Positions 34,392 to 46,621 of a stretch of DNA of 64,000 nt are shown here, piece after piece. Position numbers and translations under genes: made by a program. Positions within the stretch are counted from its first letter, which is position 1. Each line of letters opens with the position of its first letter. The notes under the pieces were generated by a model. That model worked only from the letters and a program-made list of their open reading frames with translations, was not told the origin of the DNA and made no database searches. This DNA comes from Diatrype stigma (taxonomy: Eukaryota; Ascomycota; Sordariomycetes; Xylariales; Diatrypaceae), in NCBI GenBank assembly GCA_022225965.2, contig JAKJXP020000003.1, forward strand, positions 930,001-994,000. Direction: 5' to 3'.

Positions 34392-35780
34392 CTACCGCGC
34401 AGCGCCGAAGTCTAGCCTCCGTGACACCTTGCCTCCGCGATCTTCGTCCACGACGCCCGGCCTCCGCCCGAGGTCATCCCCGAGCTTCTCGTCGCCGCCG
34501 GATTTCTGCGGCAGGTCCCGCTTGCGCGTAGGCTTTGGCTCCCTATGCCACCATTCATGCTTCAGCATGTCTCGGGCCGTGATGCGCTTCTTGGGGTCCA
34601 GGCTCAGCGTCTTCATCAGGAGGTCGACTCCCTCGTATCCCAGCGTGGGGAACATGCTCATGAAGTAATCCCGCCCCTTCAGCGGGTGGACCTCCATCCC
34701 GACCAGGTACTCGGGCAGTTTCGACACCCCCGGCCAGTTGTCCTCGGTCGGCGTCCCGATGGCTTGGCATATGAGATTGATCTGGTGCATCTCGGTGTTG
34801 CCCGCCATGAACGGCGTTCGGAGCACGAGCTCGGCCATGACCGTGCCTACAGACCAGACATCCACGGCGCCCGAGTAGTGCTTCGCCCCGAAGAGCAGCT
34901 CGGGCGGTCTGTACCATCTCGTGATGACGTTGGACGTCATGGGTCTGTAGGGGTCCGAGAAGCTCCGGGCCAGACCGAAATCGGCGAGTTTCACTTCGCC
35001 GTCGGCCGCGATGAGCAAGTTGTTCGGCTTGATATCGCGGTGCAGGACGAAGTTCTCGTGGCAGAACCAGACGGCGCGCGTCAGCATCCCCATCCAGGCC
35101 TTGATGTCGGCGGCGCCGTACCGCACGCTCTCGGTGTTCCGGATGAGCATCTCGAGATCGCCCAACGGCAGGTATTCGAGCACGATGTTCAGGTTCTGGT
35201 CCTTGGAAGAGAAGACGGAGTGGAGGGTGATGATGTTCGGGTGGGAGAGCTCTTGCAGGTGCTTGATTTCGCGCACGGCGTCGGGCGCCATTCCATCCTC
35301 GTACTCCTTCTGGACCTTGATCTTCTTGATGGCGACAAGCTGCGATGGATCGTTTCGAACATGGCCCAGGTAGACGTTCGCGTATGTACCTTCACCGAGC
35401 TTTTTACCTATAAGAATTCACCCACATCAGCGACCAACAGGAACATGGATAGGAACGTAGAAACTCTCAAGACAGGACAAGAAGAGGTCTAGTCTGGTCT
35501 GGATGAGGGTGAATCCCTCCACACATGTACACATACACGTACATGTACACGACTAACCTTTGACATATTTGCGCTTCTCTTCTTCGTTCAACTGCTCAGC
35601 GAGGTCTAACGAGCTGGATTGTACGGCCGCCGTAGCATTCGGGGCGACTGGGTTTGGGAGAGGAGTTCCATTCGAAGAGGCCTGTGCCGAATTCGCATTC
35701 TTGAGAGGTGACGATACTGCTCGAGCGCTGGGGTTCTGGAGAGCATCCTGCGGATGCATCACAAGCGGAGAGACGGCCAT
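34392..35780 (-). CDS. KIN28: CDK7/Kin28-type cyclin-dependent kinase
   Basis: Two exons, 35780-35558 and 35407-34392, with a 150-nt intron (GTTAGT donor, TATAG acceptor, phase 1), encode 412 aa. This is the TFIIH kinase that phosphorylates the RNA polymerase II C-terminal domain and can activate other CDKs. After a 70-residue Ala/Ser/Asn/Pro-rich extension comes the Gly loop KKLGEGTYANVY, the VAIKKIKV lysine and a PSTAIRE-like helix GMAPDAVREIK. The catalytic loop is HRDIKPNNLL, then DFGLARSFSDPYRPMTSNVI with the activating Thr, then TRWYRPPELLFG. The NGIAPDAVREI-like helix and the Met-Thr-Ser-Asn-Val activation loop point to CDK7/Kin28. The usual APE triplet is PPE here. A basic tail (PTRKRDLPQKSGGDEKLGDD) follows the catalytic domain. 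Confidence 0.93.
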
Positions 35781-37663
35781 GGTTAACCAGGTCGTCGTCC
35801 TGAGCTGGGGTTGGAATGTGTGTTACAGACAGCGTTCCGCATCTGGAGGATTAATCCAGCCTCGCGGGCATCCACTTTCGAAGCTCCTGAGTGGAGGGAT
35901 GGCAATAACAACGAGGTGCGAGGTTGCAATAATAACTTGTGGACGAGGCTGCTGTAGTACAATATCCTACAGTGCTATTGGCAGCCTAACTATAGGTAGG
36001 TAAGTACCTACAAGCTACAGTAGGTATGTATGTACAATACCTAGGTACCTACAGTAGGATATGCCGGTCAGGTAGCGCGGGTGCAAGGATGCGGTAGTCG
36101 GGGTCCAGGGTCTGCTAAAGCCGAAGGACTTGGCTCCCGTGGGGGCTTGGCTCCGTCCGTCCCTGCAGGCTGCAGGTGGTGGTGCAGTGGTGCAGTGGTG
36201 GTGGTGGTTTTTTCGGTTTGGGTGACTGATCGACGTCACACCTCTTTGGTCACTATTTGCCTAATTCCCCGAGCCACCTACCTGCACTTCAATTGCCTGC
36301 ACTTATTGCATGCCACTCGCAAATCTCGCAGAAGTGGAATGCAGTGCAGGGACAGTCAAGGTATGCTAAATTACCTGGAAATCACGCGCCGGCTCCCCTC
36401 CCCCCCTCGATGTGTAATTGCGTGACTACGAACGATGGATGTAAGTGGATACGCGGATGTCTAGACCGCGCATCTGCCCGAATCCTGCGGAGTACTTCGC
36501 AGGCTGGCTGTCAGAAGCAATAAAATTGCGAAACCATCCGGGGTGCCGAGATGCCGGAAGCCCGGAGCTCTCGTCAGCTCTGCAGTAGGTACGCGGACAC
36601 AATGGAACTGGCCCTAAACCCGATGACAGTCACCGGAGTATGGTGCGTCCATGACTCAATACCTAAGTATCTACGGTCAGAGGGAAGAGAGAAAGAAAGA
36701 GGCTATGCAGAAAACCAGACATCAGACATCAGACGTCAGACGACAGCAATAAGCCTCATTGCGTGCGTGTCTCTACATGAACTATGCACTCACTGGTGGT
36801 CGCAACCTGCTGGCTGGCACACCTCCACTCGTCAATCGTGGACGAACGCGAATCGATGAGTGCCGATGAGCTAGCTGACAGCTCTGATTACCTACTTTCG
36901 GCAACTAAGCAACTGGGACTGATACCCGAGAGCTGTCATCAATCAGCCCGTCCGCCTGTCAAGCTCGGATCCCCCGTCAAGCTTGCCTTACAATTCGGAA
37001 TTCCTGTCTAGACGCGACCTTCGAGTGCTACTGCCTGGCCTGCCTGTCTATGGAGCACGAAGCAGGTAGTCTCAGGTCTGGGTAGGCAGTCTACTATGTA
37101 TGTACTTCGTTGTGTGTGCATAACAGTTTATTAGAGGTTATTAGACCTGGAGATCAGCCCGGGGTGGACCCTCTCCTTAATGATTTTCATCCCAGACTTG
37201 CCAGATCCTTGGTCCGTGTGAAGTCATACACCCCGACCTTCCCATAATATTCCCATATATTTTCCATATAAAGCCAACACGCTATTGGGCAGCACTTTGC
37301 GATGCAGGCTAAAAGTAGGCACAGACGACGTTAGGATGTCTGAGTTCCGGGTTTTACTGTTATTAGGTACGAGAGCATTATACCGTAGTTAGGTATAATA
37401 TCCCTAGTTGCTTCTTTCGTGCCGGCGAACACTAATAAACACAACATTTTATTCTCTCGTTTTTTGATATCGTCTCCCCGTCTCCCCGTCCACCCTACCT
37501 GCCCTCGCTCTGCCTCGCCCAAGGTATTTCTCTCTTTCATTGGGGGTTGGCCGGAGTTCCTCATAATCCTAGTGGCATTAATACAGAGCATAAAGTAGAG
37601 TGATAATACCATACATGAAGTCGAGGTAGTCGTTTTTGGCTGGTCACTTGAGGTTTGGGCAAG
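35781..37663. other. Divergent intergenic region, CDK and Frag1-domain genes
   Basis: Both flanking genes point away from it, so it carries two promoters. TACCTACAG/TAGGTA motifs cluster at 35993-36060. GTGGTG repeats near 36175-36205. None of its open frames has a recognisable product. Confidence 0.55.
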
Positions 37664-38742
37664 ATGAGGGTGATTTCTTATTGGGTGAGTACTTAAGAAT
37701 ATTTATACGCGATCCAAAATGCAAGCAGCGGCAGAAACAGAAGCAGAGAGACTCACACATAAAATGCATTCTAGGTATTACCCATCGTCTCGGGGCTGAT
37801 GTGGCTGGCGACGCTCCTGACCATGCTCCTGTACTGGGTGCTCGTGGACGACAGGAAGCCGTACGAGTCGATGCAGGACGACCAGAAGGTGGCGTATATC
37901 TCGGACGTGGGGGCGTCGCGGCTCAAGCCGCTCTTCGTGACGGGCTGCATCATCACGACCATCTTCCTGGACCTGTCGTTCTTGGCCGACCGCTGGCTGC
38001 GGCACAAGGGCCGCCTGGCCCCCAACATCTCCATCTGGGAGAAGGTCTTCTTCGGCCTCAGCATCTTCTTCGCCGGCGTCGGCACCGTCGGCCTCACCTG
38101 CCTGTCCGGCTTCGACACCCTGCACTGGCCCCGCGTCCACATCCTCTTCCTCGTCCTCTTCATCGGCGGCTACCTGCTCTCCGCCGTCTTCATCTGCGCC
38201 GAGTTCCAGCGCTTGGGAACGAGTGCGTGCCCCCTTCCGCCCCCTTATACGCCCACTTATTTATTAACCCACCTCCCTACTTCATCATACTGGTACAATC
38301 TTCGATACAGTCCCACTAACGAGCTCACCCCTTCCTTCTAGAGTACCGCCAGCACCGAAGCCTGACCATCTCCTTCTGGGTGAAGATGACGTTCATATTC
38401 ATAGAGGTAGGGCTGCTGATCGCATTCGGCGTACTGACGGCCGCGGGGCTCTACGACTCGGCGGCGGTCTTCGAGTGGACCATCTCCTTCATCTTCTCGT
38501 TCTACGTCTTCTCGTTCGTCATCGACCTGGTGCCCGCCATGTACACGCGCAAGGGCGTGGCGGACCCGTACTCGATGCGGCCCATGAACAAGCAGGAGGC
38601 CAAGGAGCTGCGCCGCGGCGGTGCCCTCCCCGCCGACGTCGAGGTCGCGCTGCCGGAGACCCGCGAGACCGACGACAGCCAGCGCACATTGACGGGTGGC
38701 AACAACCGTGTACCATTAGGCCCGAACCCGAGAGACTTCTAG
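37664..38742 (+). CDS. Frag1/DRAM/Sfk1-family membrane protein
   Basis: Three exons, 37664-37684 (MRVISYW), 37775-38222 and 38342-38742, with introns of 90 nt (GTGAGT...CTAG, phase 0) and 119 nt (GTGCGT...TCTAG, phase 1), encode 289 aa. The Frag1/DRAM/Sfk1 family comprises polytopic proteins; yeast Sfk1 affects phosphoinositide signalling and plasma-membrane lipid asymmetry. About six hydrophobic segments are visible, including LPIVSGLMWLATLLTMLLYW, FVTGCIITTIFLDLSFLADR, VFFGLSIFFAGVGTVGLTCL and HILFLVLFIGGYLLSAVFIC. The conserved YISDVGA and SGFDTLHWPRVH segments and a C-terminal VIDLVPAMYTRKG before a hydrophilic tail fit the family. The seven-residue first exon is needed to supply the conserved SYWVLPIVSG start and fits the splice signals. 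Confidence 0.88.
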
Positions 38743-39486
38743 TTGGGCGTGTTTTGGTTAACGGCGGCAATTGATGAGCATGGGTTGTTGGGAGGACAGG
38801 ACGACGAGACAGCGATCAGCCGAAGACAGCATCCAGGACATCATCGAAACCACAACTTAATTACCCGTGCGGGCTACAGCATTTGCCTTATTCTGCATCT
38901 GGCGTTGGGGATGATTCTGCCATGGATGGCGGCGGCGGTTTCTTGGCATGAGTAGTTGGATGGAAAAAGGGGTTTACCTACCTATAAAAGGAAGCTTTGT
39001 ATAGCATAATAGCCACCTGCACCAACCTCAACCTCGTATACCTTATTACCACTGCACATTACATACAGCTCTTGCAGCTACACACATATATATACTTAAT
39101 CACTTATCATCAAAGATCATCAAGACGAATATCCAGGTTCTCACTGAGCCGTCTTCAATGTACATACATATGCCACATTCAGCTAACATATACTGCTAGT
39201 GCAAAGAAACAACTTTGGATTGGGTCAACTTGAGAACTACTTCGACTGATAGGAACCAGGTAAAAAACATTTCCAGATCCAATGAAGCCAAAACTCATAA
39301 CGAGTAGCATTTTCGCAGCCACCTTGCCCCGCGCCCCGGCCTGTTTTGCCAACCTACACATCCAACACCTCCGACGCCTACTGCCCGTTTTAGGAATGAA
39401 GAAGCAAGAAAGAAAAGGAGAGGGGAAAAGAGCCATAAGACGAAAAGTGCGTGCCGCACACCATGCATCGGATAGGTAACCAGGTA
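38743..39486. other. Convergent intergenic region
   Basis: 3' flanks of the Frag1-domain gene and EIS1. No gene recognised. Confidence 0.6.
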
Positions 39487-41856
39487 TCACATCATCTCGC
39501 GAAACCGGGAATCCCGAGCCGGGCTATGGCTTTCGGTCGAAACGCTGCGGGGTCCGCGTGGGGGCGTAAGTCCCGTCGTTGCTCCCGCCCCCGCTGTTGT
39601 TGTAGGCTGCACCCGCGGCTGGCCGAAGCGGTGATGGCTACGGCGGCGGTTACGGTGCCGATCGTTGCCAGCAGAATGGTCGTAAACGTTCTCGTCATCA
39701 TCGCTGCTAGAGCTGCTGCTCATGGGCGATACCTCCTCGTCCCCATCCCCATCGTCATCCTCGTTCCCGTTCCCGCCTGTTGTTACTGCACTGTTGGTGC
39801 CTCTCAAGAAGGGGGTTGAAATCCGTCCCCTACTACTGCTGCTACTACCAGCACCACCACTACCATCTTGGTCTCTCCCGGCCAGTGCCATCGCGCGCAT
39901 ACTCGCGCTGCGGTTGCCCAAACTGGTCGCGCTGTCGTTTCCCTCCATGTCCCTAAGCGTGACACCACCAACGAAACCTCTCCTGTCGTCTGGCAGCGGC
40001 GGCAGTGGCTTTTCCTCGTCGAACGACCGGGAAGGCCTCGAAAAGTGCGACTTGAACCAGGTTTTCACCTTCCCGCCGCCCCTTGGCGACTTCGATGCCG
40101 GATCGCTATCCTCATCGTGAACATGACCGGGTGGGGAAGCAGGCGTCGGGGTCGTCGGTCGAGGTATGCTCACAGGCTGGTTACTGGAGTTCATCACCAC
40201 AATCTCGTTGGCGCCCGTCGGTTCGTCCTGGACTTCTCGGGTCTGGTCCAGTGAATCTCTGTGCCTCTCGCCCTTAGCTAGCCGTTTCAACTCTGCTTTA
40301 GCAGCTTTCTCCTGTTCCCTTTTCGCCTTGGCCTCTTGTTTCTCCTCCGCTCTACGCTCTTTTTGCGCTTGTTTATCTTGCTCTGATCACGCAGTTAGCA
40401 CTCGCCTAGTAACACGTTGCAAAGACCAAACCAATCACTTACCCTTAAGCCTTTTGGTTATGTCCTGTATCTCCTTCTGTCGGGCCTTCTCAACTTCTTC
40501 CTCTTCCTTCTTCCTTTCCATCTCAAGTTTTAGCTGCAGTTGCCTTGCATGTTCTTCCTCCGCCTTCTCATTGATCTCATCCAGGAGTGGTTGCACGCGA
40601 CGAGCTGCAATCGCGTCGATAGCTTCCTGATCCAGGTGCAGCCCTGCGCCGACATCAACCTTGCCAGCATCATGATCTACTCGTGCTTCGCTTCGGTGTT
40701 GGGCCGCAGCATGTGCCTTCAGTTCCCACTGGGTCAGAATAGAAGGTGGGACCATGCCCGTCTCAGCGGTGATTTTCTCATCCATACTTCTAAGTCGCGC
40801 CTGGACATTTCGATGCGCTACGGCAAGCAATGCATCTCGGTCCTGCTGCCGTTTCTTGTCATCCACTTCCGAGAGCTTGGTAGAGAAGATAGACATCTGC
40901 TGCCTGATTTGCTGTGACCGTGCCTGGTCGTCGACCACAGCGCTATCACTGGACGCCCTCCTCCTAAGTTTGTTCCGGATGGTGAAGCGCCGCTGGAGAT
41001 TCCCGGCACCGTAGTACTCTTGATACTCCCGGTTTTTCAGGTTTTCTTGGTGTAATTTAGCAAGACGTTCTTGGGCCTGTCTGTAAGCAGCATCCTGTAA
41101 AGTCGTGATCTGCATCGGTTGCCCGTCATCGCTCACATTGCTAAGGCTCCCGCGTCGTCCTCGAGATGAGGCAACCTCAACCTGGGACTTCTTGGCGTCA
41201 ATAATCTTTTGCTGTTGAGTATACATCTTTTTCGCCATGGCGACTGCTGAAGCATGGAGTATATCAGACTTTTTCTGCTCGTCTACCTCTGGCTTGACCG
41301 GTGGGCGAGATGTGAACATCTGTCTGTTCATCATGGTAAAAGGCACGGAGCCCGTCTCATCGCTCACGGATGCAGGCGGGGCAGGCTTGTGAGCCCGAGT
41401 AGCGGCAGCCAACGCATTAGAGGCTGCATTCACCTCATCTGGATACGACTCGCGAACGAGCGGTGTTGACTTCGCTCGCTGTCGACCGGTCATGGCGCCT
41501 CTAGCAGCATGCAACGACCTTTGACTCTCGAGAGTACTTGACTTGGAGCTTTGAGATGTGCTGCGGTCGGACTTGAAGGCAAGGTTAGCAGCGGAGAAGC
41601 CGTAGTTCGTAGCTTGCGGCTTCCACGTTTCTGGGTTCTTGGTATTGCGCGCTGCAAGCAGGGCGGCCTTGGCACCATCACTACTGGACACAGGTTCCCA
41701 GGGAGCGGCCATCTTATAGTCTTTGGCTAGAACGGCGGAGGCTGAGGACGAAGCCGACAATTGCGGTTTCCAAAGTTCGGGAGTTTTGCTGCTCGTCCAA
41801 CCTAAGGTCGCAGCCGTGCTAGCAGCAGATTCATTTGTCTTGGGGCTTGTTGGCAT
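39487..41856 (-). CDS. EIS1: Eisosome protein Eis1
   Basis: Two exons, 41856-40443 and 40382-39487, with a 60-nt intron (GTAAGT, GCTAACT branch, ATCAG, phase 1), encode 769 aa. Eis1 is a peripheral component of eisosomes, the furrow-like plasma-membrane domains organised by Pil1. The N-terminal half holds family repeats: AATLGWTSSKTPELWKPQLS, LAKDYKMAAPWEPV and RNTKNPETWKPQATNYGFSA. A long charged coiled-coil follows (ERKKEEEEVEKARQKEIQDI to RREEKQEAKAK-like sequence). The tail is acidic, Ser-rich and disordered around KVKTWFKSHFSRPSRSF. The start is uncertain: the frame is open to 41892 without an ATG, and an upstream exon (ATG near 41950) spliced by a very short intron cannot be excluded. 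The typical LADQAASAALYV N-terminal motif is not seen. Confidence 0.85.
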
Positions 41857-43483
41857 GGAGCTCCGGGGCTCCTCTTGTTGTTTGACGTCCAAGTGCTTTT
41901 TGTGCCCAACTTTGGCGTGTTAGTGGTACATACGCTGTCATGTATCATGGGTATAGTGGTGTTGATCTCCTGGGCTGACAAAGGAAATACCAACGAAGCG
42001 CTCTCTTCCTGTTGGTACTATATTATATAGGTAATATAATGATACACCAATTTATATTTAACAAAAACGTGTACCCGTTGCTCTACTATGCAGACTACCT
42101 TGGGTATGTAGGCATGGTAAAGTAACAGTAGTCACTGAGGTTGTAGGTTGATAAGAGGTAGCTGGAGGTATGCATGTGGCATGTGGGTGGGTAGGGGAGA
42201 CAGACACCTTGAAGCTTGAAGCTCGAAGGTCTAATGTCCAGTGTCTAAGTTGGGTAATATTTGGGCAATATTTGGCTGCAATATGTCAATCTTACCTGTC
42301 TGACTGTGGCGTTGGGTGTCGTCATTGGCTCGGGGTTTTGTGTGGTGCCCGGGATTTATGGGCCGATCTCTCCGCTGAGCGTGACTGCTGGGTTGCGCCT
42401 GCAATGCCTGCATTCCTCTATTTCCCTTTTCTGTCATGACCTGGAGAGGCCGATTCTAGGCTCCCAAGGACCAGGGACCAGGGACCAGGGCTGCCAGGGT
42501 CGATCTGTCAGAGGCGACAGAGAAGGTGAACCGGATTGCACCTAACTACTTGAGTAGGTAGTAGATGATTCAATCAGGTGATTAGAAGATAGGTTGTTGA
42601 GAAGAATGCGAAGGAGTCATCCACAGGAAATGGTATTCTATGTAGGTATGATCTATCAATAGTTCAATAGTTCGATGATGGCCACTATTACCTCGTATAC
42701 CTCGACCTATAGAATGATTTGACCGGACGTGCAGAGGTGGACTACCTGAAAAGCCCCAATGAACGGCAAGGGCAAATGACCGGACGAAAGCCTTGGATTG
42801 AAGTGAGGAAGAAGATATGTATCGAGCAGTGAAAGCTCTTTGTTATTGATGATCGGCCTCAGCTACCTACTTATCTTCAAATACCCCGGATATGTTTCCA
42901 AGCGGGCTGGGCAGGAGCTATTAGTTTGAACCAAATGACGTCATGGTTCATTACGTTGTCGCATGCAATCAATCTTGAAGCAGCGTACCAAGTCTACCAA
43001 GCCCTACCAAGCCCCCCCAGCCTTCATACTACGTAACTAATGCCGACCAATACACATCCATGGATAATAGCTATGGTTAATCCTGCATGCTTATCTACCG
43101 AACTGCCGGGCACGCCGGACATGTCGGGGCTGTTGTATGTAGCTACCTACATAGTCTGGTATAAGCATCACTCATATTTACGGAGTTGGCACTGCATTAA
43201 ACCCAGCCTATGGTCCATATCTACTGAAAACACTATTTAAGTATTATTACATTACGATCATTCCACCTCAATACCATCCCATCGTACTCTCTATACGCTA
43301 AACGTGTGCGCATTGGATCACGACACACGGCATTACGTGCGGAACATCTACTCGGTAAGTACATAGTATTATACCTGTATAGTGGCCGAACTATTATAAT
43401 ACATCTGGCTAGGCTCTACTTATACAAAGGTAAATACAAGTAACATGATAATCCGGCAGGTAGGTAGTCAACAGCGGACTCGT
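41857..43483. other. Intergenic between two minus-strand genes
   Basis: EIS1 upstream region and the 3' flank of the kinase gene. GGGACCA repeats at 42470-42490. No credible coding frame. Confidence 0.55.
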
Positions 43484-45101
43484 TCATGCGGACAGCTTCC
43501 CCTTCCCTCTACCACCGTACTCGACCCCGAAGGCAAGCTGGGCCCGCCTCCTCTCGCGGTCCACGTGCGCCGCGGCATCGCCCGGGTTGAGCGCGGCGAT
43601 GGCCGTAGCGCGGCGACCGTGTCGGAGGCGCTCCTGCTCCGCGTTGACCTCGGCGTCGAGGACGAGGCGGTTGATGAAGTGCCGCAGGAACGCGTCGGTC
43701 TCGTGGATCTGGGCGTCGTCGTGGAAGTGGAGCTCGTCGTAGTCCCGCTCCCCCATGTTCAGCACCGCGTCCCGGCAGACGGCCAGCGCGAACTCCAGGT
43801 TCGGCCGAACGTTCGGGTTGTCCGCCATGCACCGGCAGATCAGGTCCCGCATGGCCCGCGTGATGGGCGCCTCGTCGAGCTCGGCCGGCGCGAGCGTCAG
43901 TATGCGCCACAGAAACGGCCGCCGGTCCACGTTACTGCCTCCTGCTGGCATCGTGTTCGCGTGCACGACGACCCACCGGGCGGGGTCCGCAGTGCTGAGC
44001 GGCGAGTCCATGGCCGCCATCGTCATGGCTTTATAGTTGTCTAGAAGTGCCAATCTAGTCATGACCTATATGCATATACGCGGCAGGTTGTTAGTGCACT
44101 GGGGGCTTTGGGGCCGCTCATGCAGTGAAAGGGGGGTGGGCGCGTAGTAGTAGACTGCTACTTACTATCCCTATATCGTGAACGTTCCGATCGGAACCCT
44201 GTGAGGCCAGGTCTCTGGAAATCCAGCTGGAGAGACCAAAGTCGATTATCTAGGAACACTTGGTCAATATCACATGGTGAGCCGCGTCGTATAGGGGCTG
44301 ACTGACCTTGAGACTTGGCCCTAACTGGTGTGTCGGGTCAGTAGCAGTCTGGTCAGCGGTAAGGAGGATGTTTTGAGTATGCAGATCGTTGTGGGCGATA
44401 GTATATTCCCGTCGTCTGGGGAAAATCGTCTCTGTTTGAGGCTCCTGGCCGGCGGGTGCCTGAGGCGGATATTCCATGGCGATACACGCCTGAATCACTA
44501 TTATAAAGGCACGAAGAATGAGTTTCGTATAAAACTTTAGGGGGCACGCGGGTGCTGACTACTCACGACATAAGAAGAAGGACCATAGGAGGCGGTTCGG
44601 TATGTGTACGTTCGAGGCATTACACCGGTGGATGAGATCCGAGAGATCACCGTACCCAACGTACTCCATCATCAGCGCGCTCCCCTCATTCATGAACACT
44701 TGACCCTCCTCGATAAGCTGTATGATGTGCTTTGCCCCCCTCAAGGCGTTAAGGAAAGCGAACTCGGTCGCAGGATCCGGGCCATCGGGTTCATCGAAAT
44801 ATTTCACGACAACTTGCCGCTTGAATCTGCACTCTTGGTCCCTTTCATTAAATAGGAGTGCGCCGCCCTGGACTCCGGGTCGGCCTGCTAATCTGACAAA
44901 CTCGAAATCCTTGACGTCGGAGAAGTGAACGCCTGCATCATGCGCGGCATCCGCCCATGCCATTAGCTGCTCCTTCCACCCTGCTGGCCCTTCTGCTTGT
45001 GTGATTTTCTGTAGCCTCCCATATTTAGCTAGGTCAGCGCGCGGCGGCATGTTGCTGATAGGTTCGCGGGCTGTGAAGTTACTTGTTATAAGCGTGCTCA
45101 T
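43484..45101 (-). CDS. Divergent protein kinase domain protein
   Basis: Four exons, 45101-44567, 44497-44307, 44249-44166 and 44065-43484, with introns of 69, 57 and 100 nt and consistent phases, encode 463 aa. The kinase fold shows a VVVKYF lysine in the N-lobe, a hinge region (ALMMEYVGYGDLSDLIHRCN), the catalytic loop HNDLHTQNILL (HND at 214-216 replaces HRD) and IDFGL (245-249). The intron after the DIG segment separates the C-lobe (VMTRLALLDNYKAM, then DLICRCMADNPNVRPNLE with the late conserved Arg). I see no APE triplet. Asp216, Asn and the DFG Asp remain, so activity is possible. It resembles uncharacterised kinases common in filamentous ascomycetes; the substrate is unknown. A second ATG at 45050 (MPPRADLAKYG) could be the start. 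Confidence 0.8.
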
Positions 45102-45973
45102 GAGGCAAATAGAAGAGGCGGTTTATATTCTCTACTTCCGTCTTTTCTCGAAGGTTACTTACCGCGTAGCCGGATCCGGTGGTTGTATGTTACAATGGAG
45201 GGAGACGGCTATTGAACAGTTGTAAGGGTGTAAGTCGAGTCCTTTAGGTATTAGACCTTGACTGTCTAATAGGTTACCCTTCTTCAGAGCAAATATGGAA
45301 TTATCCTCTAGTAATGGACTTAGTATTCGGTATATTTATCAACGTATACTTGGATGATTTAAACTTAAAGTTGCACTTTAAAATTAAGGAGTTTTTGAGG
45401 TTTGCATATAACCTTTGTGCTGGGGGAACCGAGGGTCTCATTGTCATGAAGGTAGGAACTAATAAAACAATATCGATAACATGGTTTACAAAGGATTCAC
45501 TAGATCTGAATACATAATGCTGTGAACACAATATGTCGGTTACTAGAGCTCCATGGACGAGAATCAAAGGCCATATGATTATAGTCTCTCTCGTTTTTTA
45601 ATATATGCACGAAGTACCTACCTCCCCTCATACTTCAATAGACCGTGGCCACTTGCAGATGGATCTTGTTATTCGCCTTGTCGGAAAATGCCCTATATTG
45701 ATTGTGAAAAGGTGCCAGTGATTCGCTTACAGCTGTTTCAGTAAGACTTATGATAGGTCATCCCTTAAAGGGGTCGACGATGACCTATTGATTATCCAAA
45801 AAGGTCACATACTAGTGTTTGGGTAACGTAATATGGACAGAAGCCTATACGTTTATAGCAATAGTTATAGAAGTACCTAATCAAGAGCCTCTAATCAACG
45901 CGGCGAACAGGCGTAGTCTCCCCGGGAGTAGAGAGCATGTAGCTATGCCCCTGACCTACCTGATTATCAACCT
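45102..45973. other. Intergenic, moderately AT-rich
   Basis: Between the kinase start and the P450 stop. No gene recognised. The 45314-45517 frame contains NVYLDDL, which is too short to call a retroelement remnant. Confidence 0.5.
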
Positions 45974-46588
45974 CTATTCAAACCTCTTCAAGTACTCATC
46001 AGCTTTCTCCCACTCCTTCATAACCACCTCCTTTCGATGGCCATCCCTGATCTGGAAATCAACCGCGAACTCTTCTGGCCCCGTGAGAATGGCGTCCTTG
46101 AAAGCCGTCTGGACGTCCGTGTCGACGAGCCCCTGAATAGCGACGACGTCGAAGGCCCACAATAGCTTCGACATGGTTAGCATCAGGCTGTTCTCGGCCA
46201 TGCGCTGGCCGCCGCACACCCTCCTGCCAGCGCCGAAGCTGTAGCTCTGCCGGCGCGAAAGATCCGAGACGGCGGGCCCCCCCTCGGCCGGTGTTGTTGC
46301 TGCTGCCTCCGCACTGCTTGGCCGGATCCCCAGAGGATGCTCCAAAAAGCGGTCGGGATTGAAGATATCGGGCTGTTCGTACTCATCAGGGTCGTGGTTC
46401 ACGGCCCATGTGTTCATGAAAACCGGCGTGTTAGCCGGGATCACGTAGCCCTGGTAGACGTCGTCCTGCAGCGTTGCGTGGGGGATGCCCAGGGAACCCC
46501 GGACGCCATCGCAGTGTCTACACAGCCCCCAGTCAACGTTCGTGAACGGTTCGTCAGCTCACGGGGAACTACGTGAAACCCGATTCTT

Positions 46589-46621
<33 letters not shown>

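Noticed and set aside
45314..45517. NVYLDDL resembling a reverse-transcriptase motif
   Set aside because: A single short motif with no surrounding polymerase sequence.
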